A stretch of DNA of 5,770 bases from an uncultured Holosporaceae bacterium (GCA_947285985.1 CAMYPB010000049.1:1-5770); one strand, 5' to 3'. Counted from the first letter of the stretch, positions 1 through 5,742 are shown. A program made the numbers and translations. The notes: a model not told the origin generated them from the sequence alone.

Positions 1-1
1 A

Positions 2-670
2 AATTATTTGAATACTCTCATCGACAATGTGTCCGATAAAAAGTTTGAGGTATCTGGAAAAACATATCACGTCATAGTGAACAATCTGACATATGGAAAA
101 CAATGGAAATGTGTTTCTTTTGGAATAGATGAGGGAAAATATGTTTGGTGTGCGATAATAAACAATTCTACCAATTATTATAGGATTCCTAATGATAAAA
201 CTATATCAGAAATGCATGATGTTATAAAGCGAAGTGAATCAACATTTCCAACAAAAATAACTGGGAATGTGCGTGATTCGTATTTCCGTGTAGCAGATAA
301 CTTTTGGGGATTTGCTAATGGCGGGTATTATAGATTTGACGGATTATCTTCAGGGAGATATATTTCAGATGCGAGAGATGGAGTGATTTGGAGTAGTTAT
401 CATCATAATAAAAATTTTAGTAAATATTCTGTAAAATCTGGATCAAATTCTGCAAATCGCACATCAGTGCTTTCCATTGATGTCAATAGTTATAATAATT
501 GGATAGAGATTTACAATACGGGTGGCGGGAATAATAATAAGATACACGGATTTGATTCTGATGGAAATGGGAGGATAATGTTCACAACGGAAATGGCTGA
601 CACGACTAATGACAAGTCGAATGAATTGATTCTCATCACGATTCCTGAACTTATGAATAATGTGAGGTGA
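2..670 (+). CDS. Unrecognised protein, paralogue A of an edge-flanking family (5' end outside window)
   Basis: I do not recognise this family. The frame is open to the left edge of the window. A TTG at position 8 could start a 220-residue protein, but two more open codons precede it, and alignment with paralogue B (5023-5730) suggests the real start is only a few codons off the edge. Numbering from that TTG, the protein is rich in Asn, Ser, Tyr and Trp, has no hydrophobic signal or membrane segment in what is visible, and reads as mostly beta strand. Blocks shared with B are W33-x-C35, W128-S-S followed by H-N-K-x-F-x-K-Y-x-V (to 142), D183-S-D-G-N-G-R-I190-x-F, and T211-I-P-E-L215. The D-x-D-G-x-G-x-I block resembles a calcium-binding EF-hand or FG-GAP loop, but no flanking helices are evident. 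Few Ala/Ser codons end in CG, unlike lpd. Coding status is well supported by the homology to B; the function is unknown. Confidence 0.85.
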   Translation, partial: NYLNTLIDNVSDKKFEVSGKTYHVIVNNLTYGKQWKCVSFGIDEGKYVWCAIINNSTNYYRIPNDKTISEMHDVIKRSESTFPTKITGNVRDSYFRVADNFWGFANGGYYRFDGLSSGRYISDARDGVIWSSYHHNKNFSKYSVKSGSNSANRTSVLSIDVNSYNNWIEIYNTGGGNNNKIHGFDSDGNGRIMFTTEMADTTNDKSNELILITIPELMNNVR

Positions 671-696
671 GATTTTTGGAATTCAATAGAAATTTG

Positions 697-730
697 ATAT
701 GATTCATATTTTGTGATACCATACTATAAA
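697..730 (+). promoter_or_regulatory. Candidate rppH promoter region with short palindrome
   Basis: The 95-bp gap between paralogue A and rppH is very AT-rich. It holds a perfect 13-nt palindrome, ATATGA-T-TCATAT (697-709). It also holds a possible sigma-70 pair, TTCATA (703-708) and TATAAA (725-730), separated by 16 bp. Both hexamers match the consensus imperfectly, and such matches are common by chance in DNA this AT-rich. No terminator hairpin for gene A is visible here, so read-through into rppH is possible. Confidence 0.22.
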
Positions 731-765
731 TGATAAAAATAACATATATGATAAAAACATAAAAT

Positions 766-1278
766 ATGGATGTGTATGATATGACTGATAATAATGGGTA
801 TAGACTTGGTGTTGGGATGGTCGTTGTCAACAATGATGGACGAGTTTTCGCGGGAAAAAGGACGGGTGTGAACGCGCGTATGGTCTCGTGGTTTTTGAAA
901 AAACCTTGGCAGATGCCTCAAGGCGGAATAGAAGAGGGAGAAGATCCCCTTGAAGCCGCAAAACGGGAGCTTTTGGAAGAACTCGGAATCGACGAGAATA
1001 ATATAGAGGTTTTAGGAGAGACTGAAGATTGGCTTGATTATGTTGTTCCTCACGGACTCAGACGGAAGGGCGGAGCTTTTGTTGGCCAACGTCAAAAATG
1101 GTTTCTCATGAAATTCAAGGGAGATGATTCTGATATCAATTTGAAATATTCTGAGCATAGTGAATTTGATATGTGGAGATGGATGAGTGTTGGGAATATT
1201 ATTCGTTTATCTGTTCATTTCAAACGAAATCTTTATGTTGACGTTTTTAAACGTTTTAAATGGTATTTTGATAAGTAA
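766..1278 (+). CDS. rppH: RNA 5'-pyrophosphohydrolase RppH (Nudix hydrolase)
   Basis: This is a cytoplasmic Nudix hydrolase that removes pyrophosphate from the 5' end of primary transcripts, leaving a monophosphate that RNase E-type decay recognises. The protein has 170 residues, within the usual range for the family. A complete Nudix box (G-x5-E-x7-R-E-x-x-E-E-x-G-I) spans residues 53-75, preceded by the RppH signature W48-Q-M-P-Q-G-G54. The N-terminal Y-R-x-G-V-G-M-V-V strand is also typical. The invasion-associated IalA proteins and some diadenosine polyphosphate hydrolases belong to the same group, so substrate preference is inferred. The ATG at 766 is the first possible start in frame, since an in-frame TAA lies at 760. 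It lacks a clear Shine-Dalgarno sequence, and ATG 781 (residue 6) is an alternative. The gene sits 105 bp upstream of the hfq start, so two RNA-metabolism genes are adjacent, but that gap suggests a separate transcription unit or an internal promoter. Confidence 0.93.
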   Translation: MDVYDMTDNNGYRLGVGMVVVNNDGRVFAGKRTGVNARMVSWFLKKPWQMPQGGIEEGEDPLEAAKRELLEELGIDENNIEVLGETEDWLDYVVPHGLRRKGGAFVGQRQKWFLMKFKGDDSDINLKYSEHSEFDMWRWMSVGNIIRLSVHFKRNLYVDVFKRFKWYFDK

Positions 1279-1336
1279 AAACTTTCATCAGAAAATATAC
1301 GTCATTCTTAATTATTTCCTTGCATGATTTATGAAT

Positions 1337-1346
1337 TTTGATCAAA
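1337..1346. promoter_or_regulatory. Perfect 10-bp palindrome upstream of hfq (possible operator)
   Basis: TTTGATCAAA is a perfect inverted repeat 38 bp before the hfq start. It lies just upstream of a TATGAT hexamer (1355-1360), which is a 5/6 match to a sigma-70 -10 box, though no good -35 is found at normal spacing. The position would suit a dimeric regulator or a methylation-sensitive GATC, but a 10-bp AT-rich palindrome can occur by chance. Confidence 0.2.
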
Positions 1347-1371
1347 CTGATGTATATGATATGTTATGTAT

Positions 1372-1377
1372 GGAAGA
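1372..1377 (+). promoter_or_regulatory. Ribosome binding site deciding the hfq start
   Basis: The purine-rich GGAAGA ends 6 nt before ATG 1384. It lies inside the longer open frame that begins at ATG 1366, which supports the downstream ATG as the real start. The downstream start also gives the M-S-E-K N-terminus expected for alphaproteobacterial Hfq. Confidence 0.5.
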
Positions 1378-1383
1378 ATTATA

Positions 1384-1791
1384 ATGTCTGAAAAAATGAT
1401 CAATATACAAGATGCTTTTTTGAATTATATGCGTAAAAATAAGATTCCTGTTACTGTTTTTTTGTTGAATGGTGTGAAACTAACGGGGATTATTTCGTGT
1501 TTCGATCAAAGCTCTGTTGTTATAAAACGGGAGGGTTATACTCAACTTCTCTATAAACACGCGATATCAACATTTTCTCCTCATGGAGCGATAAGTGTCT
1601 TCGATTGGAACGGGGGAAATCCGTCGGGTGATTTCTATAGAAATAATGTGGAGAGACGATTCGATGATATCTGTCATGATGACGATTGTGACGAAGAATT
1701 TGATGACGAAGACTTGATTGGAGAAGAAGGCGACGATGATGAAGAGATCGTTTCGTATAACAATGGAGAATACAACAAATATAAAGGATAA
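1384..1791 (+). CDS. hfq: RNA chaperone Hfq with long acidic C-terminal tail
   Basis: Hfq forms a ring-shaped Sm-like hexamer that pairs small RNAs with target mRNAs. With the start at 1384 the protein has 135 residues. Residues 5-66 are a standard Hfq core: the N-I-Q-D-A-F-L-N helix (7-14), a basic R-K-N-K rim patch (17-20), the Sm1 strand I-P-V-T-V-F-L-L-N-G (21-30) and the Sm2 motif Y-K-H-A-I-S-T (57-63). The core is followed by about 69 extra residues, whereas many alphaproteobacterial Hfq proteins end near residue 80. From 94 to 122 the tail holds 19 Asp/Glu in 29 residues, and it ends in an Asn/Tyr/Lys-rich stretch. Acidic C-terminal tips are known in E. coli Hfq, where they compete with RNA for the basic surfaces; this one is far more acidic, so a similar but stronger role is an inference. 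The lpd ribosome binding site overlaps its last codons, which points to co-transcription and likely translational coupling. Confidence 0.95.
   Translation: MSEKMINIQDAFLNYMRKNKIPVTVFLLNGVKLTGIISCFDQSSVVIKREGYTQLLYKHAISTFSPHGAISVFDWNGGNPSGDFYRNNVERRFDDICHDDDCDEEFDDEDLIGEEGDDDEEIVSYNNGEYNKYKG
1784..1788 (+). promoter_or_regulatory. lpd ribosome binding site inside the hfq 3' end
   Basis: AAGGA lies within the final Lys and Gly codons of hfq, 8 nt before the lpd ATG at 1797. The hfq stop codon (1789-1791) falls between the site and the start, an arrangement typical of translationally coupled operon genes. Confidence 0.6.
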
Positions 1792-1796
1792 TTTTT

Positions 1797-3176
1797 ATGG
1801 ATTTTGATGTTGTTATTATAGGGGGGGGACCTGGGGGATACGTCTCGGGAATACGTGCATCTCAACTCGGATTGAAGGTTGCGATAATCGAGAGGGAGAA
1901 TGTTGGAGGAACATGTTTGAACAAGGGATGTATTCCGACGAAAGCCCTCCTTCAATCCGCGAAGGTCAAGCATATCGTTGAGAAGTCTTCAGAATTTGGG
2001 ATTAACGCGAATGTTGAATCGATAGACTTCATGAAAATAGTTGAGCGTGCGAAGAATGTCGTCTCGGGATTAAATAAAGGAGTTTTGGGACTTTTATCGA
2101 AAAATAATATAAAATTGATAAAAGGTACTGCGAAATTCATCGATAAAAATACTCTTTCTATAGATGATAGAGAGAAGGTATCTGCGAAGAATATCGTTAT
2201 TGCGACGGGCGCGAAACCCAGGATTCTCCCTGGAATTTCAGACGATCTCATAAAAAAGGGACTCGTTTGGACATCAACTGAAGCGATGTTCTCGAATAGA
2301 CGTCCCGAGAAGATTTTGATTGTTGGATCTGGAGCGATAGGGATAGAGTTTGCATCTTTCTACAATACTCTTGGATCAGATATAACGATCGTTGAAATAC
2401 AGGGTCGTATTCTTATTCAAGAAGACGAAGAGATTTCGAAGGCTGCTCTAAATTCTTTTAAATCGCAGGGTATGAAGATCCTAACGAATACGTCTGCATC
2501 GAATTTCATTGAAGACAATGGAAAACTTTCGGTTGAGATAAATGGACAGAAAGAAATATTCGATGTTTGTATACTTGCGATTGGAGTCGTTCCGAATACT
2601 AAAGACTTGAATTTAGAGAATATTGGAATACAAACAAATAAAAATGGGACAATTATTGTTGATGATTATTTAGAGTCTTCAATTCCTGGGATATACGCGA
2701 TAGGAGATGTCGTCAATGTTCCATGGCTCGCGCATAAGGCCTCGAAAGAAGGAATTTTATGTGCGGAGAGGATCGCGGGACTTTCGAATATTTATCCAAT
2801 AGATTTGAAGAAGATTCCAGCGTGTACGTATTCAAATCCTCAGATTGCATCGATTGGGATGACTGAAAAATCTGCTCGTGATGAGGGGATCGACATAAAA
2901 ATCGGACGATCATATTTTCGAGGAAATGGGAAAGCTTTGGCCGTTGGAGAATCGTTTGGGTTTGTTAAGGTTATTTTTGATTCGAAAACTAGGGAGATTT
3001 TAGGGGCTCATATGATCGGACATGAAGTCACGGAATTACTCCCAATATTTTCTGTCGCGATCACAGGAGAATTGACAGCCGATGAATTGATCATGAGTGT
3101 CTTCCCTCATCCGACTATGTCTGAATGTATACAGGAATCTGTTATGGAGGCCTTTGGAATTGGAATACACGCATAA
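1797..3176 (+). CDS. lpd: Dihydrolipoyl dehydrogenase (E3 subunit)
   Basis: This FAD flavoprotein reoxidises the dihydrolipoyl group of 2-oxoacid dehydrogenase complexes (pyruvate, 2-oxoglutarate) and of the glycine cleavage system, passing electrons to NAD+. All family landmarks are present in 459 residues. The FAD-binding glycine motif is G9-G-G-P-G-G14. The redox disulfide is C40-L-N-K-G-C45, followed by I-P-T-K-A-L. The NAD-binding G-S-G-A-I-G-I-E-F lies near residues 177-185, and the second FAD motif I-Y-A-I-G-D-V near 300. The catalytic dyad H438/E443 sits in H-P-T-M-S-E. Family members usually have His or Ala-His just before that motif, where this protein reads F-P-H-P-T. No E1 or E2 gene is in the window, so which complex it serves cannot be told. 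The codons for residues 9-11 form a run of eight G (1821-1828), striking in AT-rich DNA. Its 3' end overlaps the inferred alr start. Confidence 0.96.
   Translation: MDFDVVIIGGGPGGYVSGIRASQLGLKVAIIERENVGGTCLNKGCIPTKALLQSAKVKHIVEKSSEFGINANVESIDFMKIVERAKNVVSGLNKGVLGLLSKNNIKLIKGTAKFIDKNTLSIDDREKVSAKNIVIATGAKPRILPGISDDLIKKGLVWTSTEAMFSNRRPEKILIVGSGAIGIEFASFYNTLGSDITIVEIQGRILIQEDEEISKAALNSFKSQGMKILTNTSASNFIEDNGKLSVEINGQKEIFDVCILAIGVVPNTKDLNLENIGIQTNKNGTIIVDDYLESSIPGIYAIGDVVNVPWLAHKASKEGILCAERIAGLSNIYPIDLKKIPACTYSNPQIASIGMTEKSARDEGIDIKIGRSYFRGNGKALAVGESFGFVKVIFDSKTREILGAHMIGHEVTELLPIFSVAITGELTADELIMSVFPHPTMSECIQESVMEAFGIGIHA
3146..3150 (+). promoter_or_regulatory. Strong ribosome binding site (GGAGG) for alr inside lpd
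   Basis: GGAGG occurs within the last codons of lpd, 9 nt before a TTG (3160) in the alr frame. It is the best anti-SD match seen in the window. A second TTG at 3154 is only 3 nt away and would be too close. This is the main evidence for the TTG start of alr. Confidence 0.6.
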
Positions 3177-4311
3177 TAATAAATGTGATATAGTAAATAA
3201 AAAAAATAATATATGTCCTAAAGCGATAATTAATATTGCAGCTGTCAAGGACAATTATTTAAAAATACTTAATTTTATTGAGGGCAAAGTGATTTGCGCT
3301 GCAGTCGTCAAGAATGATGCGTATGGACTTGGAGCACAGAAAATTTCTGTCTCGTTGTATGAGACGGGATGTCGAGATTTTTTTGTTGCGTATATGAGCG
3401 AAGCGATCAATATAAGATGTGTCCTTCCCCTCGATGCGAATATATATTTTCTTCAGGGATTTGATGGATCGTATATAGAATATATAAAATCGTATTCTAT
3501 AATTCCTGTCATCAATTCAGTATCTGAATTTAATAACGCAAAGAAGAATAATATTCCTATGGTCCTCCACGTTGATACAGGATTGTCGAGGCTTGGAATA
3601 AGAGAGGATGATATTGATATAATAATAAATGATATCAAATCTGAAGATGTGAGATATGTCATTTCTCATCTTGCGTGTTCCGATGAAATTGAGAATCCTT
3701 TCAATAAAATCCAAAAGGAAAATTTTGATAGAATTTTATCAAAAATAAGGACATACAAAAAGGATATAAAAGCTGGAATTTCAGCGTCTGCTGGAACATT
3801 GATAGGGGATGATTATTTATATGATATCGTCCGAATAGGTGCGTTCTTATACGGAATAAATCCGATTTCATCTTCTTCAAAATCGAGTATAGTTCCAAAG
3901 AATGTTTTATCTTTGAACTCTCGAATACTTCAGAAATATGAGTTAGATGAGGACGTATCTATAGGTTATGGAGCGACGTATAAAACTGATAGAAAAACGA
4001 AGATAGCCGTTATATCGATTGGATATGCAGATGGAATAAAAAGAAGTCTCTCGAATCGAGGGTACGTTATTTTCTATGACGGAAAAATCCAATATAAAGC
4101 TAAAATTTTAGGAAATATATCTATGGATCTTCTCGTCTGTGATATAACGGATATCCCGGATAGTATAACAAATGTCCATGACACAGCACACATTCTCGAT
4201 GATTTCTATACCATAAATCATATGGGATGTGACGCAAATGTTTTGTCGTATGAAATATTGACGAGTATAAATTTCAAATCGCAGAGATTCGACATAGAGT
4301 ATATTATATAA
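3160..4311 (+). CDS. alr: Alanine racemase (PLP-dependent), TTG start overlapping lpd
   Basis: The enzyme interconverts L- and D-alanine in the cytoplasm and supplies D-Ala for peptidoglycan. Starting at TTG 3160 it has 383 residues, near the usual 355-380. The PLP-binding lysine is K51 in A-V-V-K-N-D-A-Y-G-L-G, where the usual form has Ala or Ser instead of Asn. The catalytic tyrosine is Y270 in I-G-Y-G-A-T-Y, from the C-terminal beta domain. V-D-T-G-L-S-R-L-G, I-G-Y-A-D-G and N-I-S-M-D are also present, and C-R-D-F-F-V-A is typical of alphaproteobacterial forms. No ATG lies in frame upstream of the PLP region. The open frame reaches back to a GTG at 3097, but that start would overlap lpd by 80 bp without support, while TTG 3160 has GGAGG 9 nt upstream. 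The overlap with lpd is 17 bp, so coupling with hfq-lpd is likely. Residues 1-19 form a polar, low-complexity extension of unknown use. Confidence 0.92.
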   Translation: MEYTHNNKCDIVNKKNNICPKAIINIAAVKDNYLKILNFIEGKVICAAVVKNDAYGLGAQKISVSLYETGCRDFFVAYMSEAINIRCVLPLDANIYFLQGFDGSYIEYIKSYSIIPVINSVSEFNNAKKNNIPMVLHVDTGLSRLGIREDDIDIIINDIKSEDVRYVISHLACSDEIENPFNKIQKENFDRILSKIRTYKKDIKAGISASAGTLIGDDYLYDIVRIGAFLYGINPISSSSKSSIVPKNVLSLNSRILQKYELDEDVSIGYGATYKTDRKTKIAVISIGYADGIKRSLSNRGYVIFYDGKIQYKAKILGNISMDLLVCDITDIPDSITNVHDTAHILDDFYTINHMGCDANVLSYEILTSINFKSQRFDIEYII

Positions 4312-4360
4312 AATTTTTCGGGATTTATAATACTTTTTTATATCATAATCGTTTTGAAAG

Positions 4361-4369
4361 TGTTAAAAT
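4361..4369 (+). promoter_or_regulatory. Candidate extended -10 promoter for ahpC
   Basis: TGTTAAAAT matches an extended -10 element (TGn followed by TAAAAT, 5/6 to consensus). Transcription starting 6-8 nt downstream would give a leader of about 27 nt including the GAGG ribosome binding site (4392-4395, 7 nt before ATG). No convincing -35 lies at standard spacing, which is acceptable for extended -10 promoters. I see no recognisable OxyR-type site in this 91-bp gap, and no terminator hairpin after alr. Confidence 0.38.
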
Positions 4370-4402
4370 CTCGATAATTTCTTTTTTAGATGAGGTATTC
4401 TC

Positions 4403-4966
4403 ATGCTTACAGTTGGAGATAGATTTCCAAAATTCAATTTAACTGCGAGTTCTGATGTTGCGTTTGAACAGCTGAACATAAACAATGCTTTCACTCATAT
4501 AGACAACGAAACATACAAAGGAAAATGGATGGTTATTTTCTTCTATCCAAAAGATTTCACATTTGTATGCCCAACGGAAATTGTCGGTTTCTCAAATCTA
4601 AAGAAAGAATTTGATGCAAGAAATACGCAAGTCTTAGGGTGTAGTACGGATAGTGAATTCGTGCATTGGGCATGGAGAAAACATCATAAACCATTAAATC
4701 ATATAAATTTTCCACTCCTTGCTGATATCAAAAAAGAATTATGTCAAGAATTGGGAATTCTTGAAGAATCAGGCGTCGCGAAGAGGGCAGTTTTTATCGT
4801 TGATGACAAGGGAATCATAAGATTCTCAATGGTCACAGATTCATCTGTTGGAAGAAATCCAGACGAAGTACTCCGCGTTTTGGATGCCCTTCAAAATGGG
4901 GGACTCTGTCAATGTGGATGGACAAGAGAACAAAAACCTCTCGATATTTCAAACGCAGACGTCTAA
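4403..4966 (+). CDS. ahpC: Peroxiredoxin of the AhpC family (C-x-C resolving type)
   Basis: This thiol peroxidase reduces hydrogen peroxide, organic hydroperoxides and probably peroxynitrite in the cytoplasm. The peroxidatic cysteine is C56 in F-T-F-V-C-P-T-E, preceded by the conserved F-Y-P-K-D, and R in V-A-K-R-A-V-F is the usual active-site arginine. The C-terminus carries C169-Q-C171-G-W, the two-cysteine resolving arrangement known from Mycobacterium AhpC and common in alphaproteobacterial homologues; those enzymes are typically re-reduced by AhpD or thioredoxin-like partners rather than AhpF. Neither partner is visible here. At 187 residues it is full length. The start is ATG 4403 with GAGG 7 nt upstream. 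It probably has its own promoter, being 91 bp from alr, and it ends in a strong terminator. Two extra cysteines (C80 and one in K-E-L-C-Q) are not typical catalytic positions. Confidence 0.95.
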   Translation: MLTVGDRFPKFNLTASSDVAFEQLNINNAFTHIDNETYKGKWMVIFFYPKDFTFVCPTEIVGFSNLKKEFDARNTQVLGCSTDSEFVHWAWRKHHKPLNHINFPLLADIKKELCQELGILEESGVAKRAVFIVDDKGIIRFSMVTDSSVGRNPDEVLRVLDALQNGGLCQCGWTREQKPLDISNADV

Positions 4967-4983
4967 ATAATTAAAGAAAATTG

Positions 4984-5021
4984 ACCCACATGAAATAATT
5001 TTTTTGTGTGGGTATTTTTTT
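4984..5021 (+). terminator. Rho-independent terminator of ahpC, possibly bidirectional
   Basis: ACCCACA (4984-4990) pairs perfectly with TGTGGGT (5007-5013). Two G-T wobble pairs and three A-T pairs extend the stem inward, leaving a 6-nt loop (4996-5001). Seven T (5015-5021) follow one base later. The hairpin fills the 56-bp gap between ahpC and the convergent paralogue B, whose stop is at 5023-5025. Read on the - strand it is followed by a moderately T-rich stretch, so it may end both transcripts. Confidence 0.88.
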
Positions 5022-5022
5022 A

Positions 5023-5730
5023 TTATATAAGCTCAGGAATCGTGACACAAACAAGGTGACCTTTCAGCTTCTCATTTACGGGATCTATAAACAAAATTCT
5101 GCCGTATCCATCTGAATCACAATGGGTTGCCAAAGCTCTTAAGTTATTCGTGTTGTTCGTATCTTCTATAAGATAAATTCCTTTATTTGGAAGTACTTTA
5201 TACTTTCTAAAATATTTGTTGTGTGAACTCCACATTCCAAGCAATATTTTGTGTCCGTTTTCATATTGAAAATTTGCTGTATTATCTGTTTCATTAACAA
5301 GTTTATAATGTAGATAGTGATCAACTTTATAATTTGGATAGTGATCAACTATATGTCTTTGCAAATACCATGTGCCATTTTCATACCCAATATTATCTAT
5401 ATTAGTAGATTTATTTCGATTGTCTTGCGATAAAGTATTATCATCGCCACTTATTTGTATTGTTAACCATTGTCTATTATTAATAAAATTATTAATATCA
5501 TTTTTCATGTTGTCTATAGTCCCATTTTTAACCTTAAAAAAATAAAATGAGTTATCTAATCTATAGATGAGTCCCCATTCATCTTTATCGGGATTATATT
5601 TTAGACATACCCATGCACTATTAGAAGTATCGGTTTGAACGTGCAAAATATCATCCCTATAGTGATAGTTTGTATTTCCTGAGCGAGTCATATTATTTGT
5701 TACAAAACTTTTAAGAAAAATATTATTCAT
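5023..5730 (-). CDS. Unrecognised protein, paralogue B of the edge-flanking family
   Basis: I cannot assign this to a known family. From ATG 5730 it has 235 residues. That start is chosen because AGGA lies 8 nt upstream, although the frame stays open to the window edge and a TTG at 5751 is an alternative. It is rich in Asn, Asp, Tyr and Trp, with no signal peptide or membrane segment. It matches paralogue A in order and spacing. W40-x-C42 opens a segment where both proteins have alternating aromatic strands. W167-S-S-H-N-K-x-F-x-K-Y-x-V179 shares 10 of 13 residues with A after a two-residue gap. D205-S-D-G-Y-G-R-I212-x-F resembles an EF-hand or FG-GAP loop, but with Tyr where an oxygen ligand is usual. 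T230-I-P-E-L234 closes the protein. Residues 128-143 are an eight-residue tandem duplication. None of the alanine codons I found is GCG, unlike lpd. Synonymous positions differ strongly from A, so the duplication is not recent. Confidence 0.85.
   Translation of the reverse strand: MNNIFLKSFVTNNMTRSGNTNYHYRDDILHVQTDTSNSAWVCLKYNPDKDEWGLIYRLDNSFYFFKVKNGTIDNMKNDINNFINNRQWLTIQISGDDNTLSQDNRNKSTNIDNIGYENGTWYLQRHIVDHYPNYKVDHYLHYKLVNETDNTANFQYENGHKILLGMWSSHNKYFRKYKVLPNKGIYLIEDTNNTNNLRALATHCDSDGYGRILFIDPVNEKLKGHLVCVTIPELI
5302..5349 (-). repeat. Two-copy 24-bp in-frame tandem repeat in paralogue B
   Basis: Positions 5302-5325 and 5326-5349 are direct copies identical at 22 of 24 bases, differing at the ninth and eleventh. 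Because 24 is a multiple of three, the frame is kept. On the - strand the copies encode V-D-H-Y-P-N-Y-K and V-D-H-Y-L-H-Y-K (residues 128-143 from ATG 5730). Paralogue A has no counterpart, so the duplication arose after the two split. Confidence 0.9.
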
Positions 5731-5738
5731 ATAGTCTA

Positions 5739-5742
5739 TCCT
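5739..5742 (-). promoter_or_regulatory. Ribosome binding site supporting the ATG start of paralogue B
   Basis: On the - strand AGGA is followed by 8 nt and then ATG at 5730. The alternative TTG at 5751 has no purine-rich site before it, so the ATG is preferred even though the frame is open up to the window edge. Confidence 0.45.

Noticed and set aside
551..580. Sialidase Asp-box reading of the D-S-D-G-N-G-R-I motif
   Set aside because: The Asp-box needs S/T-x-D-x-G-x-T-W/F. The spacing of Ser, Asp and Gly here does not fit and the aromatic position is missing.
748..762. Four-codon ORF (ATG ATA AAA ACA TAA) just upstream of rppH
   Set aside because: It could be a leader peptide, but it has no Shine-Dalgarno sequence, and such mini-frames are expected by chance in AT-rich DNA.
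1242..1257. Inverted repeat CGTTT/AAACG followed by T's near the rppH end, considered as a terminator
   Set aside because: The loop would be only two bases, the stem is weak, and it lies inside the coding sequence before the stop codon.
1674..1973. Open frame on the - strand across the hfq tail and lpd start
   Set aside because: It lies opposite two well-supported genes. Its Ser-rich run is just the complement of the Asp/Glu codons of the Hfq tail, and it has no ribosome binding site or recognisable motif.
4326..4331. Perfect TATAAT between alr and ahpC
   Set aside because: No -35 match lies 15-19 bp upstream and no TGn extension precedes it. The extended -10 at 4361-4369 is a better candidate and closer to ahpC.
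5166..5348. Second - strand frame inside paralogue B
   Set aside because: It is fully contained in paralogue B in another frame, is Ile-rich low-complexity sequence, and shows no family resemblance.
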